From Streptomyces sp. OfavH-34-F (lineage in GTDB: Bacteria > Actinomycetota > Actinomycetes > Streptomycetales > Streptomycetaceae): a DNA stretch of 64,000 bases. Within the stretch, counting starts at the first letter, position 1; the number at the start of each line of letters is the position of its first letter. Where the stretch lies: positions 1-64,000 of the forward strand of contig NZ_JAKRGC010000010.1 in the NCBI RefSeq assembly GCF_022347745.1, written 5' to 3'. Below are positions 16,079 to 23,748 of this stretch, piece after piece. Under the pieces are notes generated by a model that ran no database searches, was not told the origin of the DNA, and saw nothing but the letters and a program-made list of their open reading frames with translations. The translations under genes were made by a program, and so were the position numbers.

Positions 16079-17149
16079 GTGAATCACCCGCGTGAATCCT
16101 TCAAGGTGCTGGCCGCGCTCACTCTGCTCGGGGCCGCCGTGCTCGGCACCGCGCCCACCGCGTCGGCCGTCGAACAGCCGGTCCCGGCCGCCCGTGCCGT
16201 GGCGGAGGAGTCCGTGCCCTCGGTGGCGTACCTCTGGGCGGGTTCGCACACCTTCGACTTCAGCCTGGACGGTGGGGCGACCACCCGGACCGGCTCCTAC
16301 CAGAACGTGACACCCCCGCTCTCCAGTGCGAAGCCGAGCGATCTGGCCAGCGGTGCGGACGTGCGCAGCACCGTGACGACCGAGGGCGGCGTCACCACCG
16401 TGTCGCAGGTGCACCGTTCCAGTGGGGACGCGGCCCGGTTCAACCTGCCCAGCGGGCAGTCGTTCCGGGCCGCCACCGGCTGGAGCGTCCTGGCGGGCGG
16501 CAACTGGGGCAGCCCCCTGCGGGTATGGCGCGCCGGCGCCCTGCTGCCGGTCGCGAACGTCATCGGCGGGCAGCAGGTGAGCGGCATACCCTCCGGCGCC
16601 TCGGTGAGCCGGGTCCAGCCGGGCGGTTCCGTGCAGTACATGGCCGTCAGCTACAGCTACCAGGGCGTGACCACGGCCGGTCTCGTCAACCTCACCACGT
16701 ACGCCTTCACGCCGTACGTCACCGGCCTGTCCGGCACGGCCCAGATCCGCTACAACGACCGGTGGTTCGCCGTCGACGAAGGGCCGGACCACACGCTCCG
16801 CGCCGCACGCGTCGGCTCCCCTTCCGGTACCCAGCCCAAGGCCCTCGGCGACGCCGGCTCCTACCGGCTCCGTGCCGTCGTCGGGGACCATCTCGTGCTG
16901 GACGACCCCGACGCCGGCTCCGGGACGCCCGGGCGGGTGGACGCGGTGTCCGCCATCGACGGTTCGCGGCGCACGGTCCTCGAACCCGCACTGGGCGACG
17001 CGACCTTCGCGCAGGACGGCGCCGCGCTCGTCACCGCCCAGGACGAAACCGGGCTGTGGCGCGTGTACCACCTGCTCCCCGGCGGCACCTCAGGACTCCA
17101 GGCGTGGCCCTCCTGGATCGTCGGCGGTACGGACATGACGGCGAACTGA
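16079..17149 (+). CDS. Secreted protein of unknown function
   Basis: A 356-residue exported protein. GTG 16079 is preceded by GGAGG and opens a Sec signal peptide (NHPRESFKVLAALTLLGAAVLGTAPTASA, cleavage near residue 30). The mature part is rich in Ser/Thr/Gly/Val and predicted beta strands, with recurring segments such as GGNWGSPLRVWRAGALLPVANVIG, AGLVNLTTYAFTPYVTGLSG and GSRRTVLEPALGDATFAQDGAALV, consistent with a beta-propeller. No catalytic motif is recognised and no cell-wall anchor is present. It is convergent with the iolG-like gene, with a 13-bp hairpin between the stops. Confidence 0.6.
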   Translation: MNHPRESFKVLAALTLLGAAVLGTAPTASAVEQPVPAARAVAEESVPSVAYLWAGSHTFDFSLDGGATTRTGSYQNVTPPLSSAKPSDLASGADVRSTVTTEGGVTTVSQVHRSSGDAARFNLPSGQSFRAATGWSVLAGGNWGSPLRVWRAGALLPVANVIGGQQVSGIPSGASVSRVQPGGSVQYMAVSYSYQGVTTAGLVNLTTYAFTPYVTGLSGTAQIRYNDRWFAVDEGPDHTLRAARVGSPSGTQPKALGDAGSYRLRAVVGDHLVLDDPDAGSGTPGRVDAVSAIDGSRRTVLEPALGDATFAQDGAALVTAQDETGLWRVYHLLPGGTSGLQAWPSWIVGGTDMTAN

Positions 17150-17162
17150 CGGGCGGGGCCCG

Positions 17163-17204
17163 GCCACCCGGGCGCCCGTCGCCCTACACGTGCGCCCGGG
17201 TGGC
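17163..17204. terminator. 13-bp hairpin between convergent genes
   Basis: GCCACCCGGGCGC (17163-17175) and GCGCCCGGGTGGC (17192-17204) pair perfectly. The structure overlaps the last codons of the minus-strand gene, so it could terminate transcripts from both sides. Confidence 0.6.
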
Positions 17205-18191
17205 AGCGGACACCGGGACGGGGCGCCCCTCGGCCCGTGAACGGGTGGCGGCTTCGGCCACGGCCAGGGCCGCCCGGGCGTCCTCGCCGGTACACGGGCT
17301 GGGGCGGGCGCCCGCCACGACCTCGGCGAACGCGGCGAGTTCGGCGCGGTAGGCGTCCCGGAAGCGCTCCATGAACCCGGGGTAGGGGGAGCCGGCCGGG
17401 TACACCTTCCCCTCGGCCGAGGCCAGCGGGGCCTGTTCCGTCAGACCGGCGACCAGGGTGCCTTCGGAGCCGCAGACTTCCAGACGGACGTCGTAGCCGG
17501 CGCCGTTGTACCGGGTGGCGGTGCAGGTGGCCAGGGTGCCGTCGTCCAGGGTGAGGACGGAGACGGCGGTGTCGACGTCCTGGGCCGCGGCGAAGAACGC
17601 GTCACCGCGGTTGGCCCCGGTGGCGTAGACCTCGGTGATCTCCCGGCCGGTCACCCAGCGGACGATGTCGTAGTCGTGCACCGAGCAGTCGCGGAAGATG
17701 CCGCCCGAGCCGGGCACGTACCCCGGGTGCGGGGGAGCCGGGTCCGCGGTGCAGGCCCGCAGGGTGTGCGTCCAGCCGAGCCGCCCGGCCGCGACCGCCT
17801 CGCGCGCGGCCCGGTACCCCGCGTCGAACCGGCGCTGGAAACCGATCTGCAGGGGCACGTCCGAGTCCCGCAGCGCCGCCAGCACGCGGTCGGTCTCGTC
17901 GAGCGTGGAGGCGACGGGCTTCTCGCAGAAGGTGGGCAGCCCCGCGCGGTGGGCGGCCAGGATCAGCTCCGCGTGGCTGCCGGTGGGCGCCGCGATGACG
18001 ATGCCGTCCAGTCCGGCGCCGAGCAGCCCGCCGAGGCTGCCGGCGCACGCGCCGCCCACGGTGTCCGCCACGGTACGGGCGGAACGTGCGTCGGGATCGT
18101 GGAGGACGAGCGCGGTGACGGCCGGGAGGGCGGCGAGCGTGGAGGCGTGGAACGCGCCGATGCGGCCCGTGCCGATGAGTCCGATACGCAT
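17184..18191 (-). CDS. iolG: Gfo/Idh/MocA-family dehydrogenase, probable inositol 2-dehydrogenase
   Basis: A 335-residue NAD(P)-dependent oxidoreductase. The Rossmann motif is at the N-terminus (RIGLIGTGRIGAFHASTL), CEKPVAS is at about 90-96, and the C-terminal alpha/beta domain carries DCSVHDYDIVRWVTG with the catalytic His/Asp region (about 165-180). The order matches IolG, which oxidises myo-inositol to 2-keto-myo-inositol, and scyllo-inositol dehydrogenases. The inositol assignment rests on the family plus context: a divergent GntR regulator and iolE/C/B/D and mmsA about 13 kb away, with a shared operator-like motif. No second inositol dehydrogenase is in the window. Another polyol or sugar specificity cannot be excluded from sequence alone. 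Confidence 0.8.
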   Translation of the reverse strand: MRIGLIGTGRIGAFHASTLAALPAVTALVLHDPDARSARTVADTVGGACAGSLGGLLGAGLDGIVIAAPTGSHAELILAAHRAGLPTFCEKPVASTLDETDRVLAALRDSDVPLQIGFQRRFDAGYRAAREAVAAGRLGWTHTLRACTADPAPPHPGYVPGSGGIFRDCSVHDYDIVRWVTGREITEVYATGANRGDAFFAAAQDVDTAVSVLTLDDGTLATCTATRYNGAGYDVRLEVCGSEGTLVAGLTEQAPLASAEGKVYPAGSPYPGFMERFRDAYRAELAAFAEVVAGARPSPCTGEDARAALAVAEAATRSRAEGRPVPVSAATRAHV

Positions 18192-18276
18192 GTGCGAGCC
18201 TTTCGAGCGGGCGGGGGGACGAGCCTGGAACGGCCCAGCTGATTTCTATCCCCGGGCCGGGCCAAGGACAAGGGTT

Positions 18277-18288
18277 TGTTCAGACATA
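18277..18288. promoter_or_regulatory. Candidate GntR operator in the iolG/gntR promoter
   Basis: TGTTCAGACATA on the plus strand, reading TATGTCTGAACA on the minus. Its TGT-N4-ACA core and AT-rich flank recur in the phytase, ABC importer and iol operon promoters. It lies between the divergent starts at 18191 and 18358. Confidence 0.55.
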
Positions 18289-18357
18289 AAGACGTACGAA
18301 TCTAATGTGGAGTGAGGCATACTGGCAGGTGTCGGCAGCACAGCGCGGGAGGGTGAC

Positions 18358-19101
18358 GTGGAATCGCTCACGAAGAAGATCACGATCGACCGGAGCAGCC
18401 CGGTCCCCCTCTACTTCCAGTTCGCCCAGCAGTTGCAGAGCCTCATCGAGTCGGGTGACCTGCCGCCCGGCACCAGGCTGAGCAACGAGATCCTGATGGC
18501 CGACGAGTTCGGCCTCTCCCGCCCGACCATGCGCCAGGCGATGCAGCACCTCGTCAACAAGGGCCTGCTGGCCCGCAAGCGGGGCGTGGGCACGCAGGTC
18601 GTCGCCAATCGCATACGCCGACAGGTCGAGTTCACCAGCCTCTACGAGGACCTGGAGCGGGACGGCCGCCGCCCGTCCACGCGGGTGCTCTCCGTCGAGA
18701 CCGTTCCGGCCGCAGCCGCCCCCGCCGCCGCGCTCGGCCTGGAGGAGGGCAGCCCGGTGCTGTCCGTCGAGCGCCTGCGCCTCGCCGAGGACCAGCCGAT
18801 CGCGCTGCTGCACAACTTCCTGCCGCCGGGCGTGATCGAGCTGAGCGCCGACTCGCTGGCCGACGGCGGGCTGTACCAGCTCCTGCGCCGGTCCGGCGTC
18901 GTCCTCAGCAGCGCCGAGCAGACCATCGGAGCCCGCAAGGCGACGGCCGCCGAGGCCAAACTGCTCGACGAGGCCAGGGGCGCGACGCTGCTCACCATGA
19001 CCCGCACCGCGTTCGACGGCTCGGGGAAACCGGTCGAGTACGGGGCGCACGTCTACCGCGCCTCCCGCTACGCCTTCGAGATGACGGTCTCCGCGCACTG
19101 A
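18358..19101 (+). CDS. GntR-family regulator (HutC/UTRA type), candidate inositol-locus repressor
   Basis: A 247-residue repressor. The N-terminal winged HTH (about 10-80) reads VPLYFQFAQQLQSLIESGDLPPGTRLSNEILMADEFGLSRPTMRQAM, then LARKRGVGTQV. The UTRA ligand-binding domain spans about 95-240 (FTSLYEDLERDGR, then VLSVERLRLAEDQPIALLHNFLP, and the closing YRASRYAFEMTVS). HutC-type UTRA domains bind sugars, sugar phosphates or amino acids, so an inositol-related ligand is plausible. It is divergent from iolG. GTG 18358 has GGGAGG upstream. HutC-type operators are GT/AC palindromes, which fits the TGT-N4-ACA sites at four promoters of this locus. Confidence 0.85.
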   Translation: MESLTKKITIDRSSPVPLYFQFAQQLQSLIESGDLPPGTRLSNEILMADEFGLSRPTMRQAMQHLVNKGLLARKRGVGTQVVANRIRRQVEFTSLYEDLERDGRRPSTRVLSVETVPAAAAPAAALGLEEGSPVLSVERLRLAEDQPIALLHNFLPPGVIELSADSLADGGLYQLLRRSGVVLSSAEQTIGARKATAAEAKLLDEARGATLLTMTRTAFDGSGKPVEYGAHVYRASRYAFEMTVSAH

Positions 19102-19169
19102 TCCCGGACGGACCGGGCCGCGCGAACGCGCCCTGCGCGAGAGGCGGTCCGGCGTCCCGGGGATCAGTG
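19096..19169. terminator. Inverted repeat spanning both convergent stops
   Basis: CACTGATCCC (19096-19105) and GGGATCAGTG (19160-19169) are perfect complements, with further partial GC pairing inside. They cover the 3' ends of gntR and the DUF47 gene and could act bidirectionally. Confidence 0.45.
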
Positions 19170-19808
19170 CCCCCGCTTGAGCAGCGCGTCGGACAGGTCG
19201 GCGGCGGCGTCCTTGAGGCGCCGCCCGATGCCGTCGAGGCGGCGCAGCAGTTCCCGGCGGCCGAGCGTGTCGACGCGCACCTCCTCGCGGAGCAGCGCGG
19301 CTATCGCTTCCTGGTACGCGCGTCGCACCCGTCCGGCGGCCTTCCGGGCGGCCATCGCTCCCTGGTGCACCTGGGCGGGGGCGCCCGTCAGCGCGCCGAC
19401 CGCCTCGCGCAGGGCGATCAGGCCCTCACGGACTGCCCGCAGGGCAGGCAGGTCGGCCGGGTTTCCGGGCAGGCCGAAGAGATCGGTCTCCCGGACCAGA
19501 TCCCGCAGGCCGTCGAGGACGTCGTCGACGGACCGGGAGAAGCGGTAGAGGTCCTCACGGTCGAGCGGCGTGGTCAGTGCCGCGGACAACTCCGCGACGA
19601 GCGCGGCCCGGCGCTCGTCGCCCTCGTGTTCCACCCCCGCCATGCGCTCGCGTGCCTCGGGCGGAGAGACGCGCCCCGCGGCGAGGTCCGCCGCGAGGTC
19701 CACGCCCCGGACGGTCGCGTCCAGCTGCGCGGTCAGCAGGCCGACGGTCGTGCGGTGTGTGCGTCCGGTGAGATCGCCGATGACGCGGCGGACGGTCGCG
19801 CTCACCAT
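19164..19808 (-). CDS. DUF47/PhoU-like accessory protein of the PiT phosphate transporter
   Basis: A 214-residue all-helical cytoplasmic protein of the DUF47 (PhoU-like) family. Expected metal-site segments are visible: GVEHEGDERRAALVAEL (about 57-73) and PLDREDLYRFSRSVDDVLDGLRDLV (about 81-105), both Glu/Asp-rich as in PhoU. DUF47 genes sit next to PiT transporters in many bacteria and are thought to control their activity. Here the start (ATG 19808) overlaps the transporter stop by 7 nt, implying translational coupling and a shared role. It is the last gene of the minus-strand pit unit. Confidence 0.88.
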   Translation of the reverse strand: MVSATVRRVIGDLTGRTHRTTVGLLTAQLDATVRGVDLAADLAAGRVSPPEARERMAGVEHEGDERRAALVAELSAALTTPLDREDLYRFSRSVDDVLDGLRDLVRETDLFGLPGNPADLPALRAVREGLIALREAVGALTGAPAQVHQGAMAARKAAGRVRRAYQEAIAALLREEVRVDTLGRRELLRRLDGIGRRLKDAAADLSDALLKRGH

Positions 19809-20773
19809 GAGACGGCTCCCTTGAGGATCAGGCCGGCCAGCGCGCCGGCGACGAAACCGGCCGGCAGCGTGACCAGCCAGACGGTCAGCAGGGGAAGGGT
19901 GTACTGCCAGCGCACCCGCCGGCCGCCCTCGCTGACGCCGGTGCCGACGAGTCCGCCGGCGACCGACTGCGTCATGCTGACCGGCATGCCGAATCCGGCG
20001 GTGGACAACACCGCGGCGGACGAAGCGAATTCGGCGGACATCACCTGCCAGGGCCGGGTGGTCAGCAGGCGGCTGGTCGCCCCGCGCGCCACCCGGCGCG
20101 CACCCAGCACGGCGCCCGCCGCGAACACCGCGGCCACCATGACGTCACCGGCCTGCCAGGGCTGCGGCATGAGCACGTCTCCGGCGAAGGCGACGGCCAC
20201 CACCGCGAACATCTTCTGTGCGTCATTGGCCGCGTAGGCCAGGCACTGGCAGCCGTACGCCGTCAGTTGCAGACCGCTCACGATCCGCGGCATCCCGTGC
20301 AGCGAGGGCAGCAGACGCATCGCGCGGCCGATGAACCAGCCCGCTCCCGCCCCCACCAGCGGCGCGGCGACGCCGACGGCCAGCACCATGCCCAGGCTGC
20401 CCCACGCCGGACGGACACCGAGGGCGACGTCCGCCCCGGCGAGTGCGCCCAGGACGGCCAGGGTCAGCGAGGTGGGAACGCCCCGCCAGGCCAGCAGCAG
20501 GACCAGCACGACCGACGCGCCGGCGCCCGCGAGGAAGACCAGCCGCGCCGCGTCGGGCGGCCCCTCGCCGAGATGGCCGGTGAAGGTGCGGGCGACGGCG
20601 AGCCCGAAGAGGTCCGGTCCCAGTCCGACGGCCAGCACGAGGAGGGTGAGGAGCAGCCCCGCCGAGCGGCCGCGGTGCCGTACGGCGAGTTCCAGCAGGG
20701 CACCTCCGTCGTTGGCACCGCAGATGAAGACGAAGGCGACAGCGGTGACGCACAGGGCGATGGTGACGGTCAC
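19802..20773 (-). CDS. pit: PiT-family inorganic phosphate transporter
   Basis: A 323-residue membrane protein of the PHO4/PiT family, about ten hydrophobic helices. The twin signature is present: CGANDGGALLELAV near the N-terminus (about 18-31) and CLAYAANDAQKMFAVVAVAF in the second half (about 178-197). Such transporters move a metal-phosphate complex with protons or sodium. The gene lies 95 nt downstream of the secreted phytase on the same strand but behind a 16-bp hairpin, so it may be transcribed separately or by read-through. It is coupled to the DUF47 accessory gene. It would take up phosphate released from phytate. Confidence 0.9.
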   Translation of the reverse strand: MTVTIALCVTAVAFVFICGANDGGALLELAVRHRGRSAGLLLTLLVLAVGLGPDLFGLAVARTFTGHLGEGPPDAARLVFLAGAGASVVLVLLLAWRGVPTSLTLAVLGALAGADVALGVRPAWGSLGMVLAVGVAAPLVGAGAGWFIGRAMRLLPSLHGMPRIVSGLQLTAYGCQCLAYAANDAQKMFAVVAVAFAGDVLMPQPWQAGDVMVAAVFAAGAVLGARRVARGATSRLLTTRPWQVMSAEFASSAAVLSTAGFGMPVSMTQSVAGGLVGTGVSEGGRRVRWQYTLPLLTVWLVTLPAGFVAGALAGLILKGAVSW

Positions 20774-20825
20774 GGGGAGCCTCTCTCACGGCTGGGGCCG
20801 GTCGCGGCCGGGGCGCGACCCGCTG

Positions 20826-20863
20826 CGGAGGGGGAGGGCGGTGTCGGCCGCCCTCCCCCTCCG
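20826..20863 (-). terminator. 16-bp perfect hairpin after the phytase gene
   Basis: Arms 20826-20841 and 20848-20863 are perfect reverse complements around a 6-nt loop, 6 nt past the phytase stop (20869). It is a strong terminator separating phytase from pit, perhaps setting unequal expression. Confidence 0.8.
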
Positions 20864-20868
20864 TCCGG

Positions 20869-22176
20869 TCAGCGCACGCCGGCGGCGCGCAGTACGTCGG
20901 ACAGGTCGACGAGCTTGTAGTTGGTGTCGGTGCGGTCGCCGTCGTCACCGGACGCCGGGGCGTTGTAGCCGTCCTGCGCGACGAACAGGCCGTTCGGGAA
21001 GGCCGTGCCGAGCCCCCGGCCCGTGGCGGCGATGCCGTCGGTCTCCTCGGAGCCGTCGGCCACCGCGCCGGGAGCCACGCGGAAGGAGCCGGCCCACTCG
21101 TCGTCGTCCGAGGTGTCGTAGACGGAGTAGGTGTAGTCGCCCTGGCTGGAGACGATCAGGTACTGGTGGCCGGAGGGCCCCCGGAACAGGGTGAGTCCTT
21201 CGGTGTCCGCGGTGATGTGCTCGCCGCCGTACCCCGGGTCGGCGCCCGCCACGCACTCGTCGCTCACCGGGTCGTAGACCGCCGGTATCCCGAACTGTCG
21301 GGTCCGGTCGATGAGTTCGGGGTCGTCGTCGAGGTCGGCGTCCACCTTCCAGACGCCGACGTCCTCCTGGCCGATGTAGACGTCCTCCTCGTCGGCGTCC
21401 ACCACGAGACCCTCGATCTGCGGACCGTCACCCGGGTCCTGGCAGGGGCTCCAGGTGCCGCCGGGGGTCCGGAAGGTGCTCGGCAGGGTGAGCGTGCGGA
21501 CCTTGTCGTAGGTGACGGTGCCGGACCGGGTGACCCGCACCTCGAACAGCCCCAGATCGGGGGTGTGGCGGCGGCTGGCGAGCACGTACGAGCGGCCGTT
21601 GTCCTCGTCGCGCCACACCGCGGTGCCGTACGCCGTGTACTGGTCGTCGACCTCCGCCTCGGTGGCCGCGAAGGCGCGCGGGACGGCGGTGTCGGTGACG
21701 TCGGTCAGCGGTGCGCCGGGCCGGGAGCCGTCGATCCGGTAGAAGCGGATGCGGTCGCGCCCGCGGTCGGTGACGACGGCGACGTCCGAGCGCCGGCCGT
21801 CGGGGAACCGTACTCCGGTGAGCACGTCCACGTTGTTGAAGCGTCCGGGGGAGGAGTCGACTCCGGGCGCGGCCGGCGCGGGGAGGGACTGCACCAGCGA
21901 GCCGTCCAGGCGGTAGACGTCCAGACCGCCCTCCTTGGCGGTGCCCAGCACCAGACTGGAGCCGGGGTGCGCGGAGTTGTACCAGATCGCGGGGTCGTCG
22001 GCGTTGGAGTTGCCGCCGGCGTCGTCGTCGAAGAGGGCCCGGGTCTCGGCCTTCGCGTACACGGGCGCGACGGAGTGGTTGCCCGGGAGCGGCGGCGTCG
22101 ACGCGGTGGCGGTCGCGGCGGTCAGCCCGGTCACGAGCACGGCGAGACCGGCGGCCAGGCGGGTGCGTCTGTGCAT
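20869..22176 (-). CDS. Secreted beta-propeller phytase (3-phytase)
   Basis: A 435-residue exported enzyme. ATG 22176 follows AAGGAGG and starts a Sec signal peptide (MHRRTRLAAGLAVLVTG, cleavage near ATASTPP). The mature part matches the Bacillus-type propeller phytase along its length: ADDPAIWYN, FNNVDVLTGVRF, RIRFYRIDG, GPQIEGLVVDADEEDVYIGQEDVGVWKVD, TADTEGLTLFRG, YLIVSSQGDYTYSVYD, SEETDGIAATGRGLGTAFPNGLFVAQDGYN. Acidic residues in these blocks bind Ca and Ca-phytate. Known enzymes of this class remove alternate phosphates and stop at inositol trisphosphates. Context fits: PiT and DUF47 follow, an ABC importer diverges from it, and its promoter holds PHO-box-like repeats and a TGT-N4-ACA site. 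Confidence 0.93.
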   Translation of the reverse strand: MHRRTRLAAGLAVLVTGLTAATATASTPPLPGNHSVAPVYAKAETRALFDDDAGGNSNADDPAIWYNSAHPGSSLVLGTAKEGGLDVYRLDGSLVQSLPAPAAPGVDSSPGRFNNVDVLTGVRFPDGRRSDVAVVTDRGRDRIRFYRIDGSRPGAPLTDVTDTAVPRAFAATEAEVDDQYTAYGTAVWRDEDNGRSYVLASRRHTPDLGLFEVRVTRSGTVTYDKVRTLTLPSTFRTPGGTWSPCQDPGDGPQIEGLVVDADEEDVYIGQEDVGVWKVDADLDDDPELIDRTRQFGIPAVYDPVSDECVAGADPGYGGEHITADTEGLTLFRGPSGHQYLIVSSQGDYTYSVYDTSDDDEWAGSFRVAPGAVADGSEETDGIAATGRGLGTAFPNGLFVAQDGYNAPASGDDGDRTDTNYKLVDLSDVLRAAGVR

Positions 22177-22234
22177 GGTTCCTCCTTGACGGAAGTGAGT
22201 CACCTCATCAGTGAGAACGGACCTTACATAAGAA

Positions 22235-22244
22235 TGTGCTGACA
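22235..22244. promoter_or_regulatory. Candidate GntR site in the phytase promoter
   Basis: TGTGCTGACA, with context AATGTGCTGACAAATA. It matches the TGT-N4-ACA core found at 18277, 22338 and 30867. It lies about 60 nt before the phytase start, in the leader or core promoter. Confidence 0.5.
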
Positions 22245-22268
22245 AATAAAGAGTCGCGTCATGGCCTC

Positions 22269-22312
22269 TCCCGGCAAACGGCGGGTGACCTGCTCGTTGC
22301 GGAGAGGTGAAC
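22269..22312 (-). promoter_or_regulatory. PHO-box-like direct repeats upstream of the phytase
   Basis: Read on the minus strand in 11-nt steps: GTTCACCTCTC (22312-22302), CGCAACGAGCA, GGTCACCCGCC (22290-22280), GTTTGCCGGGA (22279-22269). Units 1, 3 and 4 resemble the GTTCACC-type direct repeat unit of the Streptomyces PhoP regulator. The position, about 90-135 nt before the start, suits phosphate-starvation control. Unit 2 is poor. Confidence 0.5.
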
Positions 22313-22335
22313 ATTATGTGTGCTGGTTTGATCCT

Positions 22336-22349
22336 GATGTCTTGACATA
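22336..22349. promoter_or_regulatory. Candidate GntR operator of the ABC importer
   Basis: GATGTCTTGACATA contains the perfect inverted repeat ATGTC-TT-GACAT (22337-22348) and overlaps a TTGACA -35-like hexamer (22342-22347). It is the most symmetric copy of the TGT-N4-ACA motif. No good -10 is seen 17-18 nt downstream. Confidence 0.6.
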
Positions 22350-22462
22350 GTGCTTCGGGCAGGTCGAAGCTGTCCGGCATCAGGTCGCCGAGCGGTGCTC
22401 GTTGGCCTCGGACCACGCCAATCGAGCCCGGTTCCCACCGGGACACCGCGGGAGGTCAACTC

Positions 22463-23677
22463 ATGCGCAGCTCTGCTCTCGGAACCGTCGTCGGCCCGGG
22501 CCGCCGGCGCCGGCGCCTCGCCGTTTCCCTCGTCCTCGCAGGCGCGCTCGGCGCCGCCGCGGCCTGCGCGCCGTCCACGGGCCCGACGGGCACCGCGGGC
22601 GAGACCGGCGCCGCGTCCGGCGCCGGGCCACAGATCGACTCCGGCTTCGACCTGGAGAAACTCGTCGCCCAGGCGAAGAAGGAAGGCAGCGTCACCGTCT
22701 ACGACAGCACCGGTGACATCACCAAGACCGCTGCCGCCTTCACCGCCGAGTACGGCATCAAGGCCACCGGGGTCAAGAGCAAGGTCGGCGACACCCTGGA
22801 GAAGATGACCAGGGAGAACCAGGCCGACAACGTCACCATCGACGCCACGTTCTACGAGGACGGGCCCTCGCTCGTCGGCCAGCTGCTGGCGCAGAAGGTC
22901 GTCTACACCTGGATACCCGGCAGCCTCGCCCAGGACATACCCGCCTCCCGGCGGAACCCCCTGCAGGTGCTGTCCAAGGGGAACATGTGGATCTACAACC
23001 CCCGGCTCTTTCCCGAGGGCTGCCCCGTGAAGAACATCTGGGATCTGGCCGACCCCGCCTGGAAGGGCAAGGTCGCCATGCAGGACCCCCTGGGCAAGCC
23101 GAACATCGTCGAGTTCTTCAACCAGCTGAAGTCCGGCGGCGAAGCCGGACTGCGGCAGGCGTACAAGACGAAGTACGGCAAGGAACTGGCCCCCGGTGAC
23201 TCGGCGGCGGAGGCGTGGATCAAGGGGCTCGCCAAGAACAGCCCCATCCTGACCTCCTCGGACGACGACGCCGCCGCGGCGGTCGCCTCACCGAACCAGA
23301 CCAAGGACCGGGTCGCCCTGGTGTCCAACGCGAAGTTCCGTGACGTCAAGGAGAAGAACTACAGCATGAGGGTCTGTGCCGGGATGCAGCCCTGGTCCGG
23401 ATACCAGTACCCGAAGTACGCGGCCGTCGCCACGAAGACCGAACACCCCGCCGCCGCCAAACTCTTCGTGTACTTCATGCTCACGCAGGACGGCGTGGAC
23501 ACCCAGCTGGGCAACGGCGGTCTCCCGGGCAATCCGACGCTGAAGCAGGGCACGTTCCTGCCCGACGGCCTCACCGACTGGAACAAGCAGCTCTTCGTCT
23601 TCGACCCGGCCCAACTCAAGAGCGACTTCGACAACCTGCAGCCGACGCAGGACCTCTGGCGCCTCAACCACGGCTGA
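22463..23677 (+). CDS. ABC importer substrate-binding lipoprotein (AfuA/FbpA/PhnS family)
   Basis: A 404-residue lipoprotein. The signal peptide ends in an LGAAAAC-type lipobox (Cys near 34). The mature part is a periplasmic-binding type II fold of the Fe3+/2-aminoethylphosphonate/sugar-phosphate group: LVAQAKKEGSVTVYDSTGD, then DNVTIDATFYEDGPSLVGQLL, VLSKGNMWIYNPRLF, IWDLADPAWKGKVAMQDPLG, then the DGVDTQLGNGGLPGNP hinge. This family includes AfuA, which binds hexose and heptose phosphates, and PhnS. The usual iron-ligand tyrosine pair is not obvious. Encoded opposite the phytase and ahead of four phosphatase-type genes and the iol operon, the protein most simply binds inositol phosphates (inference). 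ATG 22463 has GGGAGG 7 nt upstream. Confidence 0.88.
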   Translation: MRSSALGTVVGPGRRRRRLAVSLVLAGALGAAAACAPSTGPTGTAGETGAASGAGPQIDSGFDLEKLVAQAKKEGSVTVYDSTGDITKTAAAFTAEYGIKATGVKSKVGDTLEKMTRENQADNVTIDATFYEDGPSLVGQLLAQKVVYTWIPGSLAQDIPASRRNPLQVLSKGNMWIYNPRLFPEGCPVKNIWDLADPAWKGKVAMQDPLGKPNIVEFFNQLKSGGEAGLRQAYKTKYGKELAPGDSAAEAWIKGLAKNSPILTSSDDDAAAAVASPNQTKDRVALVSNAKFRDVKEKNYSMRVCAGMQPWSGYQYPKYAAVATKTEHPAAAKLFVYFMLTQDGVDTQLGNGGLPGNPTLKQGTFLPDGLTDWNKQLFVFDPAQLKSDFDNLQPTQDLWRLNHG

Positions 23678-23748
23678 CCGACCGCCGGCGCGTCCTCCCG
23701 GACCCGCCGGCCCGCATACGGACACGGACACGTTACGGAGAACCGCGT

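Noticed and set aside
20774..20825. PHO box before the PiT gene
   Set aside because: I looked for GTTCACC-type 11-nt repeats between phytase and pit and found none.
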